This document shows positions 1 through 7,636 of a DNA stretch of 64,000 bases, piece after piece. The notes below the pieces were generated by a model, which was given only the letters and a program-made list of their open reading frames with translations, was not told the origin of the DNA and made no database searches. The stretch comes from Liberibacter brunswickensis. GTDB lineage: Bacteria > Pseudomonadota > Alphaproteobacteria > Rhizobiales > Rhizobiaceae. Location of the stretch: assembly GCF_036858155.1 (NCBI RefSeq), contig NZ_JAAEJX010000009.1, forward strand, positions 1-64,000. Reading direction: 5' to 3'. Each line of letters starts with the position of its first letter. Within the stretch, counting starts at the first letter, position 1. The translations under genes and the position numbers were made by a program.

Positions 1-202
1 AACAGATAACATAATTTAAGTCAACTAAAATTACTCATAAAAAATTACTCAGTCACTATACATAACATAACCTAAAATATTTGACTCTTACAAAGAAAAA
101 TTATATCCCCTTACAAATTTAACTTGATACAACAATAGGAATTGATAAAAATTTAAAATAATATTTTAAACGGTATAAAAAACTTTCTTCTCAAGGTTAT
201 AA

Positions 203-1159
203 ATGATGAGAATTCTTTCTAAAGCTTACATTCCTGAATTACCAAATTACTATTCTGGAAAAGTTCGAGAAAATTATTTCTTAAACGATGGAACTCGTAT
301 TACTATAGCAACAGACAGATTGAGCGCATTTGATAAAAATGTAGCATGTATTCCGTATAAGGGTGAAATATTAAACAAAATAACGCGATATTGGTTTCAA
401 CAAACATCAGATATATGTAGTAATCATATATTAGATTATCCAGATCCCAATGTTTTAGTTGGTCAACAATTGCAAATGTTTCCAATAGAATTAGTAGTAC
501 GTGGATATTTAGCAGGAAATACCAATACCTCTATCCTTACATTTTATAAAAATGGAAAACGAAATATATATGGACATTTGCTACCTGATAACATGTACGA
601 TAATCAGAAATTACCATATCCGATAATAACACCTACAACAAAATCATCAAAATTAGATTCAGATTGCGATAAACCAATCTCTTACAATGAAATTGTTAAA
701 ACAGGGATACTCACTAAAAACCAATGGGAAATAATTTCTTCTTATGCACTATCTCTATTTGAAAAAGGATGCAAGATTGCATTAAAAAGAGGATTGCTTC
801 TCGTAGACAGTAAATATGAATTCGGAATAGACAAACAAGGGAATATAGTTCTAGCAGACGAGATTCATACGCCAGATTCTAGTCGTTACTGGGAAGTAGA
901 TAAATATGAGAAAGCCCTTAAAGAAGGATTATCTCCTATTGGATTAGATAAAGATTGCATTCGCAATTGGATATTAATGCACTGCAATCCTTATAAAGAT
1001 AACATCCCTATTATTCCCGAAAATATTATACTTAAAACATCACAAACTTATATTTCATCATATGAAAAAATAACTGGATTAAAATTTGTTACTGAAAATT
1101 TAGAACTTGATATCCTAGAAAGAATTCGCAACAACCTGAACAAATACATAATAAGATAG
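203..1159 (+). CDS. purC: SAICAR synthase PurC (long form)
   Basis: Phosphoribosylaminoimidazole-succinocarboxamide synthase, which joins aspartate to CAIR with ATP in cytosolic purine synthesis. The N-terminus shows the family pattern YSGKVRENY, then TDRLSAFD and the substrate-binding stretch PIELVVRGYLAGN near residue 95. A C-terminal VDSKYEFGID and a DEIHTPDSSRYW motif follow. At 318 aa it is longer than the compact bacterial PurC (about 240-255 aa) and resembles the longer type also found in fungi and some rhizobia. Two ATG codons sit side by side at the start (203 and 206); the second is equally possible. It stands alone on the plus strand with no other purine gene beside it. Confidence 0.95.
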   Translation: MMRILSKAYIPELPNYYSGKVRENYFLNDGTRITIATDRLSAFDKNVACIPYKGEILNKITRYWFQQTSDICSNHILDYPDPNVLVGQQLQMFPIELVVRGYLAGNTNTSILTFYKNGKRNIYGHLLPDNMYDNQKLPYPIITPTTKSSKLDSDCDKPISYNEIVKTGILTKNQWEIISSYALSLFEKGCKIALKRGLLLVDSKYEFGIDKQGNIVLADEIHTPDSSRYWEVDKYEKALKEGLSPIGLDKDCIRNWILMHCNPYKDNIPIIPENIILKTSQTYISSYEKITGLKFVTENLELDILERIRNNLNKYIIR

Positions 1160-1227
1160 CCATTAGTCATCGTAAAAGATTAATACACATCTAATATGAT
1201 TTTAAAAACAATAATAAAAATCAAGAT

Positions 1228-1256
1228 TTGACATAAATATTGATTTTCTTATGCAT
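1228..1256 (+). promoter_or_regulatory. Sigma-70-type promoter before a mini-ORF
   Basis: A perfect -35 box TTGACA (1228-1233) is followed 16 bases later by TATGCA (1250-1255) as a plausible -10. Transcription would start near 1262, about 28 bases before a strong Shine-Dalgarno sequence. It could serve the mini-ORF at 1303 and possibly the tRNA-Asn downstream. Confidence 0.5.
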
Positions 1257-1302
1257 TAAATTATTGTAAAGAAAGAATCTTCAATGTATAAGGAGGAGAT
1301 AA

Positions 1303-1359
1303 ATGATGTTGTTATTTCTATTGATATCTTCATGTAATTCTTGTATTTCTATAAAATAA
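1303..1359 (+). CDS. 18-residue hydrophobic peptide, lipobox-like
   Basis: A very short ORF (ATG ATG TTG..., 18 codons) encoding MMLLFLLISSCNSCISIK. An AAGGAGGAG Shine-Dalgarno sequence, almost perfectly complementary to the 16S tail, lies at 1290-1298, 4 bases before the first ATG and 7 before the second. A promoter with a perfect -35 box lies upstream. The peptide is a short hydrophobic stretch with LISSC, which reads like a lipobox, leaving at most eight mature residues. It could be a tiny lipoprotein or lysis-type peptide, a leader peptide, or the stub of a decayed gene. No function is assigned. Confidence 0.4.
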   Translation: MMLLFLLISSCNSCISIK

Positions 1360-1424
1360 AAAATAATTTAAGTTTTAAGAATGAGTATTAGTTATTAATA
1401 TATGATCGTTTTTTGTTAGCATTT

Positions 1425-1499
1425 TCCCTGGTAGCTCAGCGGTAGAGCATTCGACTGTTAATCGACAGGTCGCCGGTTCGAATCCGGCCCGGGGAGCCA
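1425..1499 (+). tRNA. tRNA-Asn (GTT)
   Basis: A full cloverleaf of 75 bases. The acceptor TCCCTGG pairs with CCGGGGA, the D arm is GCTC/GAGC, the anticodon loop is CTGTTAA (GTT), the T arm is GCCGG-TTCGAAT-CCGGC, and the discriminator G is followed by an encoded CCA. The outermost anticodon-stem pair is a T/C mismatch. It lies between the mini-ORF and the convergent cation-efflux gene. Confidence 0.95.
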
Positions 1500-1876
1500 T
1501 GTATTTACAATTATGCTTTTTGAAGATTACTTGGCTGTTATATTTAAAAAACATCCCGCCACTTGCATTATAATTGAAATTTTTCCTTGAAAACCTAGAA
1601 AATAATATCTTCTCCATCATCTATTTTAAAAAAATTTATCCTTTTTGGGAGTAATAATTTTTTGCTGTGCTATTTTTTATATTGAAAATTGTAGTTTATT
1701 AAGAATTATAATTGCTATTCTATGTAATAAGATAACCTTATTGTAGCAAAAATTATTAAATAGGAGTTTTGAAAGATGATTGTTCTGTAATCTGTAATAT
1801 TTGAATTATTTACCATAGAAATACTTAGATCTGCACTAGAAGAATACACATTTACTTTTATTTATAGTATAAAATT
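1500..1876. other. Intergenic, no gene recognised
   Basis: This AT-rich stretch lies between tRNA-Asn and the end of the convergent CDF transporter. Both strands were read and no supported gene, strong hairpin or promoter was found. Confidence 0.6.
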
Positions 1877-2821
1877 TTAAATTGCCCATCTTTTTTGTGT
1901 CGTAAAAGAAATTGTCAGCCATCTTTCTTCTCCAAATCCACCAATAACATTACCTATCTCATTTCTTATGATATCAAGAGATTCTATACTCTTAATAGGA
2001 TAATTTTTGGGAACGATCAAATATACCTCTATAATGCGAGAACGACCTATCTTGGTAACATATGTATAAAAATCAAGAAAACCATGCCTAACCACAATCG
2101 GATAAAGAGCCTCCCTTATCTGAATATCAAGTTCAGGAGGAGTCATTTGAAAAATTTCAAATGTTGCAGACTTCATTGTATAAATTGATGTCGGCAGAAT
2201 AAACAAACAAATGTACATTAAAACCATCGGATCAACATAAGGAAGAGTCCAACTGTATGAACTATTTCTTAAAAATATACCAAATAAAAAAGCAATCACA
2301 ACAGAAAGTAAAATAAATCCCCCAACAATCCAAGACCTTGCATCTAATTCAACAAAATCAGATTTTATTTCCCGATTGCGCTTTTTTTCATATATACCCA
2401 TAGTCAAACAAATACATGCGGTTATAAGAGAATAAATTACAGCATGTTCAAAATCAATACTATGGCCACCCGATATAACAGTTAAAAGGGACATCAGAAA
2501 TTCGTAAAGAGTTGCGAATATCAAAATAACAGAATTAAAAGCCAAAACCATTGGCTCAAAATGCCAAAAACCAAACTGGAAATATCTCTTTCTTTCTCCG
2601 TAATCTTCTTCCAAAACATCTCTAGAAATTAACTTGACCACAATTAAAGAAAGAGTTGTCATGCCTGCATCTAAATATGAATAAAATCCCTCAAAAACAA
2701 TAGAGGAAGATCCTGTCATCATACCAACAACTACATTTGTTGAGGCCATAAGCACCGTAACAAAGATAGATAATTTTAACAGGGATTCTTCTGAATTTGA
2801 TCTTGATTTATAGTTCTTCAT
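1877..2821 (-). CDS. Cation diffusion facilitator family transporter
   Basis: A cation-efflux (CDF) protein of 314 aa with a cytosolic N-terminus, six membrane helices between about residues 15 and 215, and a C-terminal metal-binding-type domain from about 225. Family features include the SSIVFEGFYSYLDAG segment in helix 2 and LDARSWIVGG at the start of helix 5. The usual metal-site pattern is HxxxD in helices 2 and 5. Here helix 2 has YxxxD, and the helix-5 position where relatives carry Asp (WLVD) reads WIVGG. Substrate is therefore uncertain (Zn, Fe or Mn, or weakened activity). It is a single gene, convergent with tRNA-Asn and divergent from sodB. Confidence 0.85.
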   Translation of the reverse strand: MKNYKSRSNSEESLLKLSIFVTVLMASTNVVVGMMTGSSSIVFEGFYSYLDAGMTTLSLIVVKLISRDVLEEDYGERKRYFQFGFWHFEPMVLAFNSVILIFATLYEFLMSLLTVISGGHSIDFEHAVIYSLITACICLTMGIYEKKRNREIKSDFVELDARSWIVGGFILLSVVIAFLFGIFLRNSSYSWTLPYVDPMVLMYICLFILPTSIYTMKSATFEIFQMTPPELDIQIREALYPIVVRHGFLDFYTYVTKIGRSRIIEVYLIVPKNYPIKSIESLDIIRNEIGNVIGGFGEERWLTISFTTQKRWAI

Positions 2822-2969
2822 CTAGTAATTTTACAATGTATCTTGATAACAATCTACATAAAATTATCTTGGTTAAAAAAAATATACTTCTTAATGTGAA
2901 TTAAACCTTACGAAATATTATTTAATGATATCCGAAATTTTGTATTCTTAGTAAAGTGGAGTGAAATGT

Positions 2970-3587
2970 ATGGACTTTAAACTACCAAATTTGCCTTATA
3001 GTTGTGATGCACTTTCTCCATATATGTCACAAGTAACCCTTGAATACCACCATGGTGTACATCACAAGAATTATGCTGAAAATGCATTAAAACTAGCATC
3101 TGATGCCGAAATGCTTGACTTATCATTAGAAGAGATAATAATAAAGTCGCATGGATCCAATGCGGTTCTTTTCAACAATGCTTCCCAATATTATAATCAC
3201 AATCTTTTTTGGCCATGTATGAAGAAAAATGGAGGAAAAGAAAAGATACCCCAAGTACTAACTGATGCTATCAATAAATGTTTTGGAAGTTACGAGAAGT
3301 TTAAGTCAGATTTTATCATAGCAGCATCTACGCAGTTTGGATCTGGATGGGGATGGCTATCTGTAAAAAACGGGAAGCTAGAAATATCAAAAACACAAAA
3401 CGCCGAAAATCCCCTAATAAATGGAGCAATACCAATTCTTGGTATAGACGTATGGGAACATGCGTACTATCTAGACTTCCAGTATAAAAGAGGAGTTTAC
3501 ATAGAGTCCTTTATCTCAAACCTTGTGAATTGGGAATATGTTCATGAACGCTATGAAGCGGCTATAATCGCACAAAAATCATCTTAA
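2970..3587 (+). CDS. sodB: Superoxide dismutase, Fe type
   Basis: Converts superoxide to oxygen and hydrogen peroxide in the cytosol. Metal ligands are visible: His in the HHGVHHKNY segment, His in SQYYNHNLFW, and Asp and His in DVWEHAYYLDF. Gln in NNASQYYNH matches the Gln of iron enzymes (manganese enzymes have Gly there and a Gln later), and FGSGWGWL also fits the Fe type. Metal choice could still be flexible. Start: a GTG at 2961 is open, but ATG 2970 has GGAG at 2958-2961 with 8-base spacing and gives the usual N-terminus (205 aa). Monocistronic. Confidence 0.92.
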   Translation: MDFKLPNLPYSCDALSPYMSQVTLEYHHGVHHKNYAENALKLASDAEMLDLSLEEIIIKSHGSNAVLFNNASQYYNHNLFWPCMKKNGGKEKIPQVLTDAINKCFGSYEKFKSDFIIAASTQFGSGWGWLSVKNGKLEISKTQNAENPLINGAIPILGIDVWEHAYYLDFQYKRGVYIESFISNLVNWEYVHERYEAAIIAQKSS

Positions 3588-3602
3588 TAGTAGAACATTG
3601 AT

Positions 3603-3620
3603 ATCTTTTGCATAAAAGAT
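3603..3620 (+). terminator. Small hairpin after sodB
   Basis: ATCTTTT (3603-3609) and AAAAGAT (3614-3620) form a perfect 7-bp stem with a GCAT loop, 15 bases after the sodB stop. No clean T-run follows, so a role in termination or mRNA 3'-end protection is only suggested. Confidence 0.3.
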
Positions 3621-3824
3621 GCTGTAAATAATTATAATATGAAATAATAGTGATATTGTAGTTCTGTTTATAACATGTAATTTTATACATAATTTATTAT
3701 AAAAACAGTATGCTATCTTATTATTTCTTCATAAATATTACAGTAATTTGTTACGTTAAATAAATATCATTCTTATTTAATTATTATACAAAACATAATG
3801 CAGATATATATGCGAAAGGTTTTA

Positions 3825-4136
3825 TTATACCTTATTGTTATTGTGCATATCGTCTATAATTCTTTGCTTCAGGACAGAAGATGCCCTAAATGTAATCACA
3901 CGACGAGAATCAATTAAAACCTCTTCATTAGTCTGCAAATTGCGACCAACACGTGGACCTTTTTGTTTCACATTGAAAGTAGCAAAAGAAGAAATTTTTA
4001 TTGTTTCTCCACGAACTGCAGAATCAGCAATTTCGTCAAACACTGTCTTAACGAAATTTGTAGAATCTTTTCTAGAAAGAGCAAATTTTTTTGAAATATA
4101 ACTTGCTAAATCTGACCGGGTTATAGTTTTTTTCAC
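3825..4136 (-). CDS. ihfA: Integration host factor alpha subunit
   Basis: DNA-bending protein of the HU/IHF family, 103 aa. IhfA type is shown by KISSFATFNVKQKGPRVGRN (the beta-arm with the intercalating Pro in GPRVGRN) followed by VITFRASSVLKQRI. It pairs with IhfB, which is not in this window. The start is GTG at 4136 with GGA upstream. It is the last gene of the yceD-plsX-fabH-ihfA order typical of Rhizobiales, separated from fabH by 65 bases. Confidence 0.92.
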   Translation of the reverse strand: MKKTITRSDLASYISKKFALSRKDSTNFVKTVFDEIADSAVRGETIKISSFATFNVKQKGPRVGRNLQTNEEVLIDSRRVITFRASSVLKQRIIDDMHNNNKV

Positions 4137-4201
4137 GATACACCATCCACTTATTTAAATATCTACGCAAAAAATAATTTCAAGATGAAAAAATTTTTAA
4201 T

Positions 4202-5176
4202 TTACCATCGTAATAATATAGCGCCTGAAGTAAATCCTCCTCCCATGGCTTCCAATAAAAGGCAATCGCCTTTTTTAACACGACCTTCCTTAACTGCTAC
4301 ATCCAAAGCAAGAGGAATAGAAGCGGCAGAAGTATTCCCATGTATATCAACGGTAACAATTACTTTTTCTAAAGGAATATTCATCTTCTCTGCTATACTA
4401 TCAATAATACGCCGATTAGCCTGATGCGGAATAAACCAATCAATATTTTCAACTGTCAAATGAGATAAATCTAAAACTTTTTCTATTAATTCCACTGCTT
4501 TTGAAATAGCATACTTAAAAACAGCTCTTCCATCCATACGCACATGCCCTACTGTTCTAGAAGTAGAAGGACCACCATCCATATACAACTTATCAATGTA
4601 TGAACCATCGGAGCATAAATAAGTCAAGAATACCCCTGAATCACTCTTATCAGACTTTTCAAATTCTACCGCCTCAAGAATTAAGGCTCCAGCACCATCA
4701 CCAAACAAAACACAAGTAGAACGATCAGACCAATCAACAATACGAGAAAAAGTATCTGCCCCTATTATCATAACACGCCGCACCATTCCTGATCTTATAT
4801 AAGAATCAGCAGTAGTCACAGCGTAAATAAATCCAGAACAAACAGCCTGAATATCAAAAGCAAAACCACGCTTCATACCCAAACGGTTCTGTATATTTAC
4901 AGCGGTTGAAGGAAAAGTCTGATCTGGAGTCGATGTAGCCACAATTATGAGATCAATATCATCTACACTCATTTTTGCATTGCACAACGCATCACGTGCA
5001 GCAGCTTCCCCAAGAGAAGACGTTGTCTCACCATCTACAGCGATATGCCGCTGATTAATACCGACACGCCTTTTAATCCAGCCATCAGAGGTGTCAACTA
5101 TAACCTCTAATTCACAATTATTAAGCACTCTTTTCGGGAGGGATGAACCAATTCCTCTTACAACAGAACGAACCAC
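4202..5176 (-). CDS. fabH: 3-oxoacyl-ACP synthase III
   Basis: Starts fatty-acid synthesis by condensing acetyl-CoA with malonyl-ACP. The catalytic triad is visible: Cys in DIQAVCSGFIYA, His in WFIPHQANRRI and Asn in IHGNTSAASIP. Length (324 aa) is normal. The start codon is GTG at 5176, only 5 bases after the plsX stop, so the two are co-transcribed. Its partners FabD, FabG, AcpP and FabF are encoded 30 kb away in this window. Confidence 0.96.
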   Translation of the reverse strand: MVRSVVRGIGSSLPKRVLNNCELEVIVDTSDGWIKRRVGINQRHIAVDGETTSSLGEAAARDALCNAKMSVDDIDLIIVATSTPDQTFPSTAVNIQNRLGMKRGFAFDIQAVCSGFIYAVTTADSYIRSGMVRRVMIIGADTFSRIVDWSDRSTCVLFGDGAGALILEAVEFEKSDKSDSGVFLTYLCSDGSYIDKLYMDGGPSTSRTVGHVRMDGRAVFKYAISKAVELIEKVLDLSHLTVENIDWFIPHQANRRIIDSIAEKMNIPLEKVIVTVDIHGNTSAASIPLALDVAVKEGRVKKGDCLLLEAMGGGFTSGAILLRW

Positions 5177-5181
5177 GTTTA

Positions 5182-6282
5182 TTACTTTCTACTATCCGAT
5201 ACAACATTCTTTTCATATGAATCTAACAAACTATCTCGAACTATCTGCATATCATTCTTTACCATACTTATAAAACCATTACGAGACATATTCCGAGCAA
5301 TACCTAAAACATTAATTATTGATCTAGCATCGCTGCTTCCATGTCCTTTTACAACAAGTCCATCAACTCCCAACAGGACTCCACCATTAAAGTTACGTGG
5401 ATCAAAACCTTCTTTTAGCTCTCGTAAAGATTTTTTAATAAAAAAACAACCAATCCTAGACAATAGGGTACTCTTTAATGATTTTTGCAAAACTGCAGCT
5501 ACATGAGAAACCGTCCCTTCTGCGGATTTAATCGCAATATTTCCAGAAAATCCTTCAGTTACAACTACATCTACCAAACCTTTAGCGATATCACTCGCCT
5601 CAATGAAACCCTTATATTCAAAATAATTACGACACTCTCCACGCAATAAACGAGATGAATCCTGCAGGACACCGTGCCCTTTTGTCTCCTCAGTTCCGAC
5701 ATTAAGCAATCCTATAGAAGGACGACTTATTCCTAATGCAGAATGAGCAAAAAAACTACCCAAAATTGAAAGCTGTACCATATGCGATACAGTAACAGAT
5801 CCAACGGCAGCACCAACATCTAATATGACACACTTACCCTTATTAATAGTTGGCCAAAATGCTGCAAGCGATGGACGATCTACGCCACTAATCTTACTCA
5901 AACATAATCTGGCCATAGCAATTAAAGCACCAGTATTTCCAGCACTTACGACAGAAGCAGCCTTTTTTTTCTTTACTGCTTCTATAGCACACCACATACT
6001 GGATACATTTCTACCTCTACGCAATGCATCAGCTGGCCTCTCATGCATAGAAATCGATACATCACAATGATAAAAACAACTACGCTCTTTGAGATTTTTA
6101 TAAGAATTTAATACTGGCAAACAAACTTTAGCATCCCCGTACATTAAAAAGCACAACTTAGGATTGGATTCAAGAAATTTGGACGCTCCTAGAATAAGAT
6201 CTTTTGCTCCCAAATCACTTCCCATAAGATCAAAAGAAATTGTATCAACGCTATTATCTTGCGACGCGTCTATTTGATTCAT
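5182..6282 (-). CDS. plsX: Phosphate acyltransferase PlsX
   Basis: Makes acyl-phosphate from acyl-ACP for phospholipid synthesis. Recognised by the N-terminal ISFDLMGSDLGAKD, the VSAGNTGALIA segment near residue 110, and LLNVGTEETKGH and GFSGNIAIKSAEG in the second half. At 366 aa it has the usual length. GAGGG lies just before ATG 6282. The next gene, fabH, begins 5 bases after the stop. Upstream yceD is on the same strand, 109 bases away. Confidence 0.95.
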   Translation of the reverse strand: MNQIDASQDNSVDTISFDLMGSDLGAKDLILGASKFLESNPKLCFLMYGDAKVCLPVLNSYKNLKERSCFYHCDVSISMHERPADALRRGRNVSSMWCAIEAVKKKKAASVVSAGNTGALIAMARLCLSKISGVDRPSLAAFWPTINKGKCVILDVGAAVGSVTVSHMVQLSILGSFFAHSALGISRPSIGLLNVGTEETKGHGVLQDSSRLLRGECRNYFEYKGFIEASDIAKGLVDVVVTEGFSGNIAIKSAEGTVSHVAAVLQKSLKSTLLSRIGCFFIKKSLRELKEGFDPRNFNGGVLLGVDGLVVKGHGSSDARSIINVLGIARNMSRNGFISMVKNDMQIVRDSLLDSYEKNVVSDSRK

Positions 6283-6391
6283 TTATTACCCTCACAGACA
6301 TTAAAATATTCCTAAAAATATACGATATTTGTTATTTTAACATTATTTGGCTTTATTTTTCACCACTATTTTCCTAAAAGATAAAAATATT

Positions 6392-6907
6392 TTAGTATTT
6401 ATAATGATTGCCATCATATACATCAGAAAATATTACACCTTCCTTTTTAGGATATGGATTAATTGCCACTGCTGTAAAATCAGCTATTACTGCACCAATA
6501 TCAATTATTCCATCGTCTGAAAAGGGTAGAATATCAAGTTCTCGAGCTTCCACCACGTTTTTTTTACCAGAAATATCACCATTAGGATAAAAGAACTTAG
6601 ATGAAGAAGGAACAAAAATACAACTTACAGAATCTTCTACCTCAGATTGTACTGAATCCAATGTTATCACACAAGCTTGAATTATTTTCGCACACACTTT
6701 TCCTGACATACGAACCCCAACTTTCTTCCAAGCGGAAAGTTTAACATCAGCACTCCAATTTTCAACAGATATTACGCCCCACTGCTTTGCTAATTTTTCA
6801 CAATCTAAAATATCAGCCTTTATCTTGAAATTAATCGGAGAAGAAAACACAGATCTGATGTCAACAGGATATGTATATAATTCATTTTTTTTTGTTTTTA
6901 CTTTCAT
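6392..6907 (-). CDS. YceD-like DUF177 protein
   Basis: DUF177 (YceD) family, encoded next to plsX or rpmF in many bacteria and thought to act in ribosome or lipid-linked processes; the exact role is unknown. Seen here: LDCEKLAKQWGV, LSAWKKVGVRMSGKVCA, IQACVITLDSV and SCIFVPS, the standard order of conserved blocks. The reading frame is open upstream through a 13-bp tandem repeat to 7009, but the family N-terminus fits ATG 6907 (171 aa). The GGAAA just before it is supplied by the last repeat unit. The start and the repeat are discussed in the findings. Confidence 0.85.
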   Translation of the reverse strand: MKVKTKKNELYTYPVDIRSVFSSPINFKIKADILDCEKLAKQWGVISVENWSADVKLSAWKKVGVRMSGKVCAKIIQACVITLDSVQSEVEDSVSCIFVPSSSKFFYPNGDISGKKNVVEARELDILPFSDDGIIDIGAVIADFTAVAINPYPKKEGVIFSDVYDGNHYKY

Positions 6908-6910
6908 ACG

Positions 6911-6969
6911 ATTTCCATTGCATATTTCCATTGCATATTTCCATTGCATATTTCCATTGCATATTTCCA
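6911..6969. repeat. 13-bp tandem repeat (about 4.5 copies)
   Basis: ATTTCCATTGCAT is repeated perfectly at 6911, 6924, 6937 and 6950, with a partial fifth copy from 6963. On the minus strand each unit is ATGCAATGGAAAT, which carries ATG codons and a GGAAA ribosome-binding-like run. It lies immediately upstream of the yceD start. Because 13 is not a multiple of three, a change in copy number alters the frame of any upstream start. Confidence 0.95.
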
Positions 6970-7189
6970 GTATATTTTCATTGCAGCGATCAACAAATCT
7001 TGTTATCATGCACTAATTTAAATTTAATTAGTTCTATAGTGTATCTTTGTTGTGGATATTTTTGTTATAAATACTAAAGAATCGTTTTAGCTAGCGCATA
7101 ATATATAGGAGATACCTTTTTTAAATTAGTTAGTCTTGTGTTGTTTGTTTAAAGGAAGCGTTTTTTCGCATTTAGAGGAGAAATGTAAT

Positions 7190-7636
7190 TTGTTCTTTGG
7201 GAATTCTTATTTGAAAAAAGTTTTTTTTTTCACTTCTTTAATGTTTGCAGTTTTCCATTCTTCTTACAAAGTAGCTAATGGACTTGATTTGGATTCTGCG
7301 TCTGTTTCTCTTGTATCTGTTAAATCCTCTCGCAAGCACGTTCTTCAATCTCTTGGGAGTCCTTCTTTTGCGATTATAGATAGTAATGGATTTCAGTCTT
7401 TTTATTATATTTCGCAAAACAAGAAAGTTCCTATCTTTGGATTTCTTTCTCCGAAGATTCTAGAGAGAACCATTCTGAAAATACATTTTAATAAAGAGGA
7501 TTTGGTCTCTAGTCTCTCTATCAAAAAGCATCCAAATAAAAAATTTTTTCCTAACAAGAGACGTACACCCGCTCCAATTCAAAGAACAGATGGTTTTTTC
7601 AGTAGGTTGATTAATAGCGGGAGGAGAACGGCCTAA
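7190..7636 (+). CDS. bamE: Outer-membrane assembly factor BamE (SmpA/OmlA)
   Basis: Subunit of the BAM complex that inserts outer-membrane beta-barrels. The SmpA/OmlA core is seen as SVKSSRKHVLQSLGSPSF and a downstream QSFYYISQNKK followed by ERTILKIHF. The frame is open from TTG 7136, but TTG 7190 has GAGGAG at 7175-7180 with 9-base spacing and begins a signal-peptide-like stretch (LKKVFFFTSLMFAVF). This gives 148 aa. There is no Cys at the end of the signal, so no lipobox, unlike most BamE. A T10 tract (7221-7230) lies inside the signal codons. The gene is divergent from yceD, a rhizobial arrangement, and its stop overlaps the nrdA start. Confidence 0.8.
   Translation: MFFGNSYLKKVFFFTSLMFAVFHSSYKVANGLDLDSASVSLVSVKSSRKHVLQSLGSPSFAIIDSNGFQSFYYISQNKKVPIFGFLSPKILERTILKIHFNKEDLVSSLSIKKHPNKKFFPNKRRTPAPIQRTDGFFSRLINSGRRTA

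Noticed and set aside
1375..1620. Minus-strand 81-codon frame over tRNA-Asn
   Set aside because: Its middle (APRAGFEPATCRLTVECSTA) is the antisense translation of the tRNA, a well-known false protein in databases.
6911..6969. CRISPR-like array
   Set aside because: The repeats are contiguous 13-mers without spacers; it is a simple tandem repeat.
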